Below are positions 10,373 to 20,973 of a stretch of 64,000 bases of DNA, one piece after another. The first letter of the stretch is position 1. Each line of letters begins with the position of its first letter. Below the pieces are notes generated by a model that was not told the DNA's origin, searched no databases, and was given only the letters and a program-made list of their open reading frames with translations. The stretch comes from Blattamonas nauphoetae (lineage: Eukaryota > Preaxostyla > Oxymonadida), in the NCBI GenBank assembly GCA_033064195.1, contig JARBJD010000276.1:35589-99588 (forward strand), written 5' to 3'. The position numbers and the translations under genes were made by a program.

Positions 10373-11214
10373 TCTTCGCCACTCCAACGGAAAAACCACC
10401 AGCCACTTCGAACACCACCCATCTCATCATCTCTTCGTTCTCATGTCACTGTTGCCGAAATGGATTCTTTTCACGTCACGATCAAATCCCTCCTGCTCTC
10501 AACCCACCTCACACGAATCAGCTCAAGCCCACGCAACCGCACGAGACTTGAGATTCACGTCACTCCATCTCACCCTGCCATTCATCCCACCCACCAACAC
10601 AATCACTCATCGTCGACCAGCGCTCCACCAAGCTGGACTTGTGACGTCGATCGATCACCCTCACTTCACAATGAGAACATCACTTGGACTGCTGTGGTCG
10701 TCTTCATTGCTTTCACGCATCGCACACATCCTTCTTCGTGATTCTGAGTGGAATCATCCGTCGACGAGATGATTTCATAGCCCCCGCTCTTGAACTGTTC
10801 AGTGTCTCTTGATTCACAATTGTTCTTCCTTTATCTCACGTCACTTCTGTCATTCATTGCCGACCGATTCGACTCAACTGTGTCTCATTTCACTCCCCTC
10901 CGTCGCCTTCCTTCCCTTTGCTGTTCTTTTGCCCGATCTTGTTTACCCATTTTCTGGTTTTCTTCTGTTTGATTGTGTTTTCACTTCCCTGTCACTCAGA
11001 CATCATTCGTTCGATTCCTCTGGGTTTGAGCAGAATGATTCAAACACGACAATTCTTATTTTTTCATGACTGTTTTCCCAATGAAATGCGAACGACTCTG
11101 TCGGAATGAGAGTGGGATGACTCTTAAATCGAAGCGTGTTTTGATTATTTTCATCATTTCTCGTCATCGACTTCGAGAGGTGACACCCGAACGACAGAGC
11201 GTGCTGAACAGTTC
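10373..11214. other. Convergent intergenic region
   Basis: About 840 bp lie between the 3' end of the receptor gene (plus) and the 3' end of the minus-strand family gene. Pyrimidine-rich stretches are common on the plus strand. No convincing coding exon, RNA gene or repeat was seen. It should hold both 3' UTRs and polyadenylation sites, but no motif could be assigned. Confidence 0.5.
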
Positions 11215-14200
11215 TTACTGATAGAGGCATTCAGACAACGAGCGTCTCGGATGAGCATTCAGACCTCGAAAGAAGTCGAACACTCTCATTCTCCGTTTCT
11301 GATCGGCTCGTCGGATTGTCGCCAGAAGAATCCCAATCACAGCAATCCCTTTCTCGTAGTCATCCAAGAACGACGAATTCCACACAGCGAACACGATATG
11401 ATCCAATAGATTTTGTTTCACCAAATCTATCCGAACAGCATCAGACGAGACAGTGACAAGTCGATGAAAGAACTCGAAGGCAGCAGAAACGACTGCGGGA
11501 AAGGGAGATCTGAAAAGATGAAGACAGTGATGAGAACACAAACAGGAAATTCTCCGCGAGAAACTTGACGAAAGACGGAGTGATTGCGAAATAATGGAAA
11601 TCTGAGAAGAATGAAAAAAGTGAAGTCAGACCGTCAGAAGTCAATGATTGAACAGTGAGAGATAGAACGTGGATTCCATCGTGATACGTCATTGATGGCG
11701 ACAATACGGAATTGATGATAGCCCAGTTGGATACGGTGCGGTTTGCAGTGACGAGAGAGGGAATGCCAGAGTATGCGGAGAGAGTTTGGAGGACGCCTCG
11801 CTGAGCACCAGCCAGAGAGGGAAGATGGGAGAGGAGTGGAGAGTCGAAGTGAGAAGGAATGCTCAGCCAGTGAAGAGACACAACAATCTCTCCAGCTTTG
11901 CTCAACCAGTCCTGCGCGTCTTGTCCCGGATCCAGATCGAAGGGAGTGAGCATCGTGAACACTTTGGCGAGAGATGAACATGCACCGAAGTGAGCAGTGA
12001 ATGCACCAAAGTGACTGAAGACGAAGAGAATGAGCCCCCGAATTTGGAAAGATGCTCTAATGTGTTGTGGAGAGGAGAGGAGAGTGTCGAGAAGGCGAGG
12101 AGGAGGATAGAAATTGAAGAGGAGGACAAGGTCTGAGTGGGTGGTGTCCTGCTCTGATAGATCGACGTAGAGCATTTCAAGGAGATGGTGAAGGGCCGGC
12201 TGATCCAAATTGAGTGAGGGACATCGAAGAAGGAGGGAGTGCAGTCCAACATAAGGAGTGAAGAGGATCTTTCTCGGAGTGCAGTCGGACACATCAGGCC
12301 ATACTCTGAAAAATGTGTTGGGATCATTGCGATGAAATCTTTCAAATATGAGATCCATCGGGAAGAATGTGTGTTGGTGTTTGGGATTGATGGAGGTGTG
12401 GCTAAGAAAGTATATTTCATTCACCTCATGTAACGATGTGTGTGGACTTGAGTCCAGATAGTTGATGATGAATTCAGTCAGTGCAGAAGGGAAATCACAG
12501 CCACAAAAGACAGACAAGAGCGAGCCGAGTTTGGTTGAGAGTGGACTCAGAAAGTGTCTGGATCGGATTTGGTCCGAAGATGGACTCGGATCGCTCGAAA
12601 GACGCGACATCATCTGATGCCTCTTCTCAAACGAAAGAAGGAAGTCCAACCTCCATCGAACGGACATCGAAACCACATTCCTCATGAAGATACTTTCGAT
12701 CAAGTCACAAGTGTAATCGAAGAGTTTAGGATCACTCAGATCAGCAGCCAGCAACCCGTCGAAATCGAAGTCTGATTCATCCATCTTCTGTCCATGTCCA
12801 CTTTCGGTAATGATGCACCATCTCACCCACAATTCCAGGAGAGTCAACTGCTCAAAAACTGTTCCATCGCGGAATGCCTTACGAAGACTGTTAAATCGGA
12901 CTTCGCGAGGATCATCGTCAGTTTGAATGAAGGGACCAGTTTCGAAGAAGAGACTAAAACATCGGGCCTGAACGGCAAGATTGGATGAGTGGAGACCAGA
13001 GATGAGGAAATTCCGAAAAGTGGCGACATCAACAATACATTCTGTGGATTTTGTCTGATGGACAATTGCATGACACCGACGGAGCGATGCCACAATCTTC
13101 ACGTCGTCTGACTGGTCGAAAAGCGAGATGTCGAACTTCTCGTTTTCATCGACGGAGTGAGGAGTTGGTTGATGATGGGCGTCCATAGCTGATTCCGATA
13201 AGATCGATGGACGGACGTCCCACGGGAAGGAAGTGGGATGTGGTCGTGTGAGGTGAAGATGGATCGCAGAGAGGATCTGTCGGGAATGGTGAGCGATGGA
13301 GTCTGAATGGAAGGACAACTGGTCGGATGCGATGAGTTGAGAATCGGAAGACGATTGATCAGATGGGAGTGATGTTTGCGTGGAGATGGCAGTTGACAAT
13401 TGTGAAGGGCCCACGTCCATCAAATTCCACGTCACATCAATCTCGCTTGGGAGGCGAGTGATGGATATGTTCATCTCATTCGACGAGGAGTCTGATTCAC
13501 TGCTCTCTTCGATTTGAGATGGGTTAGCGATGAGTTGATGTTTCGTTTGGAGTGAGAGGAGTGTGGCTCGAAGACAGCGAGATTGGAGGAAGGAAAGATC
13601 AGACTGAAGAGAAAGATGAACAGAAATGAAGACACACCCCAATCGTTGCATCTTTCTCGATTGACTCCATCATCGTCATCCATTCCAACCAGTCATAATA
13701 GGCATTGGAAACGATCTCCAGTGAGTGTGTCTCTTTGACCTTCTTCACAGCCTTCAGAAGCTCTTCCGAAGATTCAACATTCTTACCGCGCAGAAATGAG
13801 TGGGATGGAAGAATGAAAGAACTGCGTTTGTCGGGATGATGAATAAAACGAATGAATATTTTGGTGATGTTGTGGAGGAGAAATATATCGGAAAATTCAT
13901 TGTCATTCTCGCGGAAGTCACGACAATATGCTGCAAAATATTGTGAGTGATCAGTTGGAGACGAGGTTGGGAGAATGATATCTCCAGAAGCAACGAAATG
14001 GTCGACAAGGGCAATCATGATGCGAGAGAAGACAATCTTTTCACGTTTTGGATGAAGAGGGATGATCAATTGACTCAGTTGTTCAAGTGTGCGATGAGAA
14101 TGCACAAAGAACCAGCAGAGAGTGGAGATGTCGGAAGAGAGAGAACCAGAAATCGAGGGTTGGGATGGCGACGAGGGAAAAGCTGATCAGACGATGAAAG

Positions 14201-14540
14201 GAGAAAAAGAGAAGACCGATCACGATTGTGGAGGATGAGTCAATTCGGATGTTCTCGAATGTCAGAGGCGGGGCAGAGGGGTGTTCATTTCGGAACAGTT
14301 CCGCTCCAATCACCGCTTCAACAAACCATTCCATCAATCTCTGAAGGAAGTGAGCAAAGTAGGAGAACAACACACTGTCCAAGGAAGAGACTTATCACCA
14401 CTTTCAAACCACTGGAGATGTGATTCGAGAGATTGTGTCCGAATCTTCTGAGAAAGTGCTTTATCAGTCATGTGTCTCTCGCTGCACTTTGTGGATGTAG
14501 AATCAATGAATGTAGGGGAAAGAGAAGGCTGTTCACTCAT
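11215..14540 (-). CDS. Multi-exon family protein, copy 1 (intact, 1,052 aa)
   Basis: Not recognised. Spliced from six exons: 14540-14376, 14340-14217, 14182-13638, 13603-11632, 11601-11544, 11509-11215. The introns are 35, 34, 34, 30 and 34 nt, with GT donors and TTCAG, ATCAG or CTCAG acceptors. Joined length is 3,159 nt, an exact multiple of three with no internal stop. The protein is rich in Phe, Leu and Ser, probably mostly helical, with a Ser/Thr-rich low-complexity section just after the third intron and a conserved C-terminal block (DYEKGIAVIGILL). No signal peptide is evident. Four related copies follow in the same orientation up to 38 kb, so this is a tandem multigene family. A helical-repeat scaffold is possible, but that is a guess. 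The start is the first ATG of exon 1. Confidence 0.8.
11602..11631 (-). other. 30-nt intron (multiple of three) in copy 1
   Basis: It reads GTCTGAC...TTCTCAG on the minus strand. Because it is 30 nt and has no stop, the copy 1 frame stays open whether or not it is spliced. The homologous segments in copies 2, 4 and 5 are 31 nt and must be removed to keep frame, which shows that this is a real intron rather than coding sequence. It separates the long exon 4 from the 58-nt exon 5. Confidence 0.75.
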
Positions 14541-15000
14541 TCACAACAAGAGATGTGGTTAGTCTGAAAAATTTGACTCTAAAATAATACCCAGAAAACT
14601 GGATGGAAATAGGAGAAAATAAAGGAGCAAGAGATATAGAGAATGATCAGTGAAGATTGAGAAATGAATATAAAACAAATATACTCCTGAGAAGCCCTTT
14701 AGAAGCAAACTCACGAAATGATCCAATTGGGAAGATTGGGGACGCTGGAGAGAGATGAACCGATTCTGCGAGCACATACACGGCAACTGTGATGAAAATG
14801 CAGGCAGAGAAGAGTTAGTTTGAAATTGAGGGATGGTTGTCACAAAGTGTGGCTTGATCTCCTCTTTTCACGAAGGAAAGTTGTTGATTTGTCCACATAC
14901 GACTCGCTCACCTCAAATGTCGAACAAGATCCTTATAACGAGACAATAGTGAAGAAGATCATTTTGAAGGAGTGCGGAAGAGTGGCAAAGTGAACGAGTT
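14541..15000. other. 5' flank of copy 1
   Basis: Non-coding stretch upstream of the copy 1 start, with A/T-rich and purine-rich segments. It contains a G-T-C-A-C-A-A-A-G-T-G-T-G-G-C-T-T-G block near 14840 that recurs upstream of copy 2 near 20365, so it may belong to the duplicated promoter/5' region. Nothing else was recognised. Confidence 0.45.
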
Positions 15001-15058
15001 GATGTGGAGGGCAAGGGTGGACTTTCTGGGCCAAAAAACTCTAAGTAGTGGCAAAAAA

Positions 15059-15137
15059 GTTGTGCTCGGCGGGAGTCGAACCCCGAGCACAACAGTCGAC
15101 AGAGGGGTTGGCTACCGCTTGGCCAAACGCGCCGCAC
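15059..15137 (-). tRNA. tRNA-like sequence (probably not functional)
   Basis: Read on the minus strand it has a good A-box (TGGCCAAGCGG), a perfect B-box (GGTTCGACTCC), 5' GTGC pairing with 3' GCAC, and a run of six T immediately downstream (15053-15058), as at a Pol III terminator. A regular cloverleaf cannot be completed: the anticodon stem and outer T-stem do not pair. I therefore treat it as a tRNA-derived sequence carried by the surrounding transposon rather than a working tRNA. No anticodon is assigned. Confidence 0.45.
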
Positions 15138-15460
15138 GTTCACTTCCAAAAAATTGGTGTCTTGAAGGGAGAACTGCAGTAGATTGTCACTTCACGATAC
15201 ATCATGATCAATCGCTATGTTTTGAAAAATTGAAAGAAAATACGAGACATAAAGTTGAAATGAATCAAGAAAGCGTAAAGATGAAGTGATATAGTTCGCC
15301 GATCGACCTCATCAAACACGATCGAATGATCGTGACATTCTCTGAGACGATCTCGACAGTATTCTCAACATTTTGAAAATAAAACGTGTTCACATCCATA
15401 TTCGACAATTTATTACGAGAGAATAGCCTCGATGAACTACAATGTCACAACACACCTCTA

Positions 15461-16307
15461 GTCACCTGAAAACCCGGTAGTAAATAACAAATCGGTAGTT
15501 TTTTTTCGGGTCCCAAAAGTGTAGAGTAACACTGGATTTCTGATTTTTTCGACAATTTTTCAATCTAAATGACATTTTTATGAATAAATGAAGTGTCCTA
15601 GGTGGTTCAGAACAAATAGTTTTGATTACCCAGCATGATTTTCTCATGGACTTGAAAAGTTGATCTCGTTGTATCTTCATAACCAGACATAATTTTGACC
15701 TGAAATTTTCGCGAAAGTGACTGTTTTGAGAAAAATAAACTTTTGATACTTCAACTTTTTTTTTTCGCTGACACAATTTTCCTACTTTTTCATCATTTTT
15801 CACAGAATTCTGCAAGAGTCTTCGGACTTGTCAGTCACCATTCACCTTGTATGCAAAATTGATCAGTTTGATTCGATTGTGACAGTGTTGACGTCATTTT
15901 GATGAATTTTGAAAACGGGACTCCCATCTGATTCACGGTGAGAAGACAATTTCAGACCATCCGTTTACAGCGACTTTCACAATCTCTCGAGGTGGAAAAA
16001 TTATTAAAAAAGTTGAAATATCATAAGTTTATTTTTCTCAAAACATTCACTTTCGCGAAAATTTCAGGTCAAAATTATGTCTGGTTATGAAGATACAACG
16101 AAATCAACTTTTCAAGTCCATGAGAAAATCATGCTGGGTAATCAAAACTATTTGTTCTGAACCACCTAGGACACTTCATTTATTCATAAAAATGTCATTT
16201 AGATTGAAAAATTGTCGAAAAAATCAGAAATCCAGTGTTACTCTACACTTTTGGGACCCGAAAAAAAACTACCGATTTGTTATTTACTACCGGGTTTTCA
16301 GGTGACT
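15461..16307. mobile_element. TA-flanked inverted-repeat MITE, 847 bp
   Basis: Two near-identical inverted arms of about 300 bp (15461-15765 and 16003-16307) begin GTCACCTGAAAACCCGG and are flanked by TA on both sides. This is the TSD of Tc1/mariner-type elements. The loop of about 240 bp has no coding capacity. The arms contain an accidental open frame on each strand that merely mirrors the repeat. It is nested inside the 15010-16343 element, so it inserted later. Confidence 0.75.
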
Positions 16308-16352
16308 ATCGATCACCTTTGGCCCAGAAAGTCCACTCGTGCCGATGTGGAG

Positions 16353-16728
16353 AATCTCTTCAGTGAATCATCAAACTGAACACACTTAACCTGCCCGAAG
16401 CACTGTAAAAGCTTCAACAGAATCCAATTTTCCTTTTTGAGAGAAGAACGTCCATGAACTGAGAGAGAATTGGAGAAAGAAGAGAATTTAGAAGACGCTG
16501 ATTCTTCGGACGGACATCATGTGCAGCCAAATCTGATGTTGGATTTCAGCTGTTGGTTCGGAATGGCCTCGCAATGATGCTGATAACTCATCCACTCTGA
16601 GTGCTGATTGTAAGAGATGGTTGGTTCGCCGAATTAAAGTGGAGAAGGGGGAAGTGATCAGAGACATTCACAGGGTGTTCAGTCTAGAGAGCTGGGACGG
16701 GATGTTTCGCTTGGACGAGTACGCCATA
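16353..16728. other. Gap between transposon and copy 2
   Basis: About 375 bp between the right TSD of the preceding element and the stop codon of family copy 2. It is expected to hold the copy 2 3' UTR. No gene, repeat or RNA was seen. Confidence 0.4.
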
Positions 16729-19700
16729 CTATGAGCTTCTCGGACGGGCATTCAGACCTCGAAAGAAGTCGAATTTTCGCATTCTCCATTTCTGCTCAAC
16801 TCGTCGGATTGTTGCCAGAAGAATCCCAATCACAGCAATCCCTTTCTCGTAGTCATCCAAGAACGACGAATTCGACACAGCGAACACGACATGATCCAAC
16901 AGACCTTGCTTCACCAACTCGATCCGAACTGCATCAGACGAGACACTGATTAATCGATGGATGAACTCTAATGCAACAGATACGTGTGCCGGAAGACGAG
17001 ATCTGAAGAGATGAAGAAAGAGGAGAGAACACAAACAGGACGAGACGAGTGATAAAGATCATGAGAAAGAGAGCGTTTGATGGAGAACAGAAATCTGAGA
17101 AATAGAGCGTTTGATGGAGAACAGAAATCTGAGAAAGAATTACAAAAGTGGAGTCAGACCAAAATAAGTCTCACGACGAACACATTGAGACAGAATGTGA
17201 ACCCTCTCGTTGGTGGTTCCTGCATTCGACATCATGATTCGGATGCGATTCCAGTCGGATTCGGGTGTGTTCGGAGTGATGAGAGAGGGGATGCCAGAGA
17301 GAGAGGAGAGAGTTTGGAGGACGCCGCGCTGAGCACCAGCCAGAGAAGGAAGATGGCAGAGGAGTGGCGAGTCGAAGTGAGAAGGAATGTTGAGCCAGTG
17401 AAGAGACACAACAGTCTCTCCGACAACACTCAATCTGTTGAGCTCGACTTGGTCTGGATTCGAATCGAAGGGAATCAGCATCTTGAACACTTTGGCGAGA
17501 GACGAACAATCACCGAAGGGAGCGGTGTAAACACCAAAATCACAGAATGTGGCAAGAATGAGCATCTCGATTGGGTATGATGATCCGATGAGGCGTAAAG
17601 GGGAGAGAAAAGCGTCGAAAAGGCGAGGAGGAGGGAAATAGCAGAAGATTCTGCGAATGTCTACTTGTGTGGTGTCCTGAGCTGAGTGATCGACGATGAG
17701 CGTGAGAAGGAGTCGGGCAAGTGCTGGCTGATCGGGATTGAGTTTGGGACATCGAAGGAGGAGGGAGTGTAGTCCAACATAAGGAGTGAAGAGGAACTTT
17801 CACGGAGTGCAGTCAGATACATCAGCCCATATTTCGAAGAACGTGTCTGGATCATTGCGAAAATATCTCTCGAACATCAGATCCATCGGGAAGAAGGAGT
17901 GTCGATGTTTGGGATTGATGGAGGTGTGGTTGAGAAAGTAGGCTGGATTCACTTGAGGCGACATCATGTGTGGAATTTGGTCCAAAACAGTTGTGATGAG
18001 CTCAGTCAGTGCAGAAGGGAAATCACAACCACGAAAGACAGACAAGAACGAACCGAGAGTGATTGCGAATGGACTCATAAAGTTGCTGGGTCGTTCCTGT
18101 TTCGAAGATGGACTCTGATCGCTGGAGAGACGCAACATCATCTGATGCCTCTTCTCAAACGAATGAAGGAAGTACAATTTCCATCGAAAGGACATCGAAA
18201 CCGTTTTGATGATGACGATTCTTTCGACGAAGCAACATGCCTCGTCGAAGAGGAGTGTGATGCCAAGATCAGCAGCCAGAAACCCGTCGAAATCGAAGTC
18301 TGACTCAACCATCATCCGTCCATGTCCCCCCATTGCTGTGAACTGGAACCATCGCATCCACAAATGCAGCAAGGCTATTTTCTCGCAGATTGTTCCATCG
18401 CGGAATGCCTTGTGGAGATTCTGAAATTTGGTGTTGAAGGGATCGTCAGCTATGTGAAGCAACTCTGCTGATCTGAAGAAGAGTCTCTGACATTCCATCT
18501 GGATGGCGAAATTTGACGAGTGGAGACCAGAGACGAGGGAGGTTCGGAAAGTGTCGATGTCAACCATGCATTCTGTGGAGTTCGTCGCTTCGAGAACAGC
18601 GTGACACCGACGGAGCGATGCCACGACCTTCACGTCGTCTGACTGGTCGAACAGCGAGATGTCGAACTTCTCATTTTGATCGACGAATTGAGGAGGTGGT
18701 TGGAAAGTCGCGTCCACTACCGAATCCGAAACGTTTAACGGACGGTTGTTCCATGGGAAGGAAGTGTGAGGAGGTCGTGATAGGTGAAGATGAATCATAG
18801 AGAGAATTTGCTGAGAGTGATGTCTGGCGAATTCTGTGGTGAATATCAAGTGCTCAGAAGCGAGGGCTTGCGGTTCAGAAGACGACTGATCAGATGGGAG
18901 TGATGTTTGCGTGGAGATGGCAGTTGACAATTGTGAAGGGCCGACATCCATCAGATTCCACGTCACGTCAATCTCGCTTGGGACATGAGTGATGGATGTG
19001 TTCATCTCATTCGACGATGAGTCTGATTCACGGTTCTTTTCGGTTGGAGGTTGATTGGCTCGGATTTGATGCTTCGATTGGAGGGAGAGGAGTGTGGTTC
19101 GAAGACAGCGAGATTGGAGGAAGGAAAGATCAGTCTGAAGGGAAGAATGAACAGAAATGAAGACACACCCCAAGTGTTGCATCATCCTCGATTGTCACCA
19201 TCATCTTCTCCCATTCTGCCCAATCATAAAACACCTTCCGAATTGCCTCCAACGAGTGTGCTTCTTTGACCTTCTTCACAGCATCCAGAAGCTGTTCAGA
19301 AGATTCAACATTCTTACCGCGCAGAAATGAGTGTTCTGGCAGAAGAAAACAGTTGCGATTGTTGGTAAGTTGAATAAAACGAGTGAACGATGTGACGAGA
19401 TTGTGGAGTAGAAATGGAGAGGAAGATGGACCGACATTCGCGTCAAGAGCACGATAAGAGTCTGCAAAATATTGTGAGTGATCTTTTGGGGACGAGTTTG
19501 GGAGAATGAGATCTCCAGAAGCAACAAAATGTTCGACGAGACAAACCATGAAGCGAGAGAAGACAATATTGTCATGTTTCGGATGAAGAGGGATGATCAA
19601 TCGGTTGTTGCTTTCGAGTGTTCGATGGATGTGAAGAAAGAACGAGCAGAGTGTGGAGATGTCGGAAGAGAGAGAACCAGAAATCGATGGTTCGTCTGGC

Positions 19701-20071
19701 GACGAGGGAAAAGCTGATCAGACGATGAAAGGAGAAAAAGAGAAGACCGATCACGATTGTGGAGGATGAGTCAATTCGGATGTTCTCGAATGTCAGAGGC
19801 GGGGCAGAGGGGTGTTCATTTCGGAACAGTTCCGCTCCAATCACCGCTTCAACAAACCATTCCATCAATCTCTGCAGGAAGTTGGAAAACGAGGAACAAA
19901 ACACACTGTCCATGAAAGAGACTCATCACCGCTTTCAAACTGGTGGATGTGTGATGAGAGAGATTGTGTGCGAATCTCCTCAAATAGTGCATTGGTCGCC
20001 ACATCACTGTTGCCACATTCTGTGGAGATAGAATTAATGGATGGTATGGAAAGAAAAGTTCGTTGACTCAT
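16729..20071 (-). pseudogene. Multi-exon family, copy 2 (single in-frame TGA)
   Basis: Same gene structure as copy 1: exons 20071-19907, 19871-19748, 19713-19169, 19134-17160, 17094-17037 and 17002-16729; introns of 35, 34, 34, 65 and 34 nt. With these junctions the total is 3,141 nt, a multiple of three. The only defect seen is a TGA at 17802-17800 within exon 4, where copy 1 has AGA (Arg). The fourth intron has two candidate acceptors because its 3' end lies in a 34-bp tandem duplication; only the distal one keeps frame. It is either a very young pseudogene or a gene with a sequencing error at the TGA. Function is unknown, as for copy 1. Confidence 0.75.
17071..17138. repeat. 34-bp tandem duplication over a 3' splice site
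   Basis: A unit beginning GAGCGTTTGATGGAGAACAG is present twice, starting at 17071 and 17105 (period 34). On the minus strand each unit carries the T-T-T-C-T-C-A-G acceptor of the fourth intron followed by the start of exon 5. Use of the proximal acceptor gives a 31-nt intron but shifts the frame; use of the distal one gives 65 nt and restores it. Confidence 0.8.
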
Positions 20072-20485
20072 TCAGACGACAATACAGGAACTGCTTTTGA
20101 ATATCGATGAACTCAATGGCTAGAAAATGTGAGAGAAGAAAGAGATCAGAAAAAGGGAAAATATGTAGAAACGGATGAATCAAAAGCGAAAAATGAACAT
20201 CAAACGATGGAACTCTTGTTTCGTCTGACTGAACGACGATTCACAAAAAGAGTCAATTTGGGAGATTTCTGGCGTCAGAGTGAAATGAAACGATTGTGTG
20301 AGTACAAACATGGTAACAGTAATGAAAACCCAGACTGAGAAGAGATGGTTTGAGATTAGTGTGGAATTGTCGCAAAGTGTGGCTTGATCTCACAACTATT
20401 CTTTGATCCGCTGTTTTTCAGTCTCTCCACGAGTCGATCGCATCAAAAATGGGACCAATGTTGACAGGATGATATTACTGGGAAG
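20072..20485. other. 5' flank of copy 2
   Basis: Non-coding sequence between the copy 2 start and the left TSD of the Merlin element. It shares the AAAGTGTGGCTTGATCTC block (near 20370) with the copy 1 upstream region, so it is probably the duplicated promoter region. No other feature was identified. Confidence 0.4.
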
Positions 20486-20973
20486 AAGTTTTTGGCATGG
20501 GTTCGGAACGTATGCCCAAGTTCGATACGTATGTCTTTTGGATTTTCCGCGCGACCTATCAGAGTCCAAAATGAGCAAACATCTCCAAACAGTGCACAGG
20601 GGAAATATCCCTTCTAGGACATCAACTCATAGATACTCGATTTGAATTCAGGAAACCAATGGAGAAACCAGATCCTTCCACCTTGGTCAACTTTTTGGAG
20701 ATATGATTCGATTTAGATAGCCAGCGTCAAGGAATCACATCGTATTAACGGTTGAACTGAGACTGACGGTTCGATTTGATGATGTCATCGGGCCGAGAAG
20801 AGAAAACGTGTCAGATCGTGAATGGATGAAGAAGTGCATTAAATTCGTCATTTTTGATCCTATTCTTAAATCTAATCATTTTATGAAGGAAAAGGTGATA
20901 ATGAAGGGGATGCAATATGTTAAACAGAGATACTCCTTCATATGAGAGATATTCGACATAATTTATTCTGACC

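Larger units (their letters stand above)
15010..16343. mobile_element. Non-autonomous Merlin-like TIR element, 1,334 bp
   Basis: The ends are 26-bp terminal inverted repeats with 24 matches, starting G-G-C-A and sharing GTGGACTTTCTGGGCCAAA. They are flanked by a perfect 9-bp direct repeat GATGTGGAG (15001-15009 and 16344-16352), the expected target-site duplication. G-G-C termini with 8-9 bp duplications are typical of Merlin/IS1595-type transposons. No transposase is inside. It carries a tRNA-like sequence close to the left end and a second, TA-flanked element nested within it (15461-16307). Mobilisation by a transposase such as the one at 20974 is plausible but untested. Confidence 0.75.

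Noticed and set aside
15462-16305. Two similar open frames on opposite strands (117 and 72 codons)
   Set aside because: They are mirror images within the inverted arms of the MITE at 15461-16307, with no independent support as genes.
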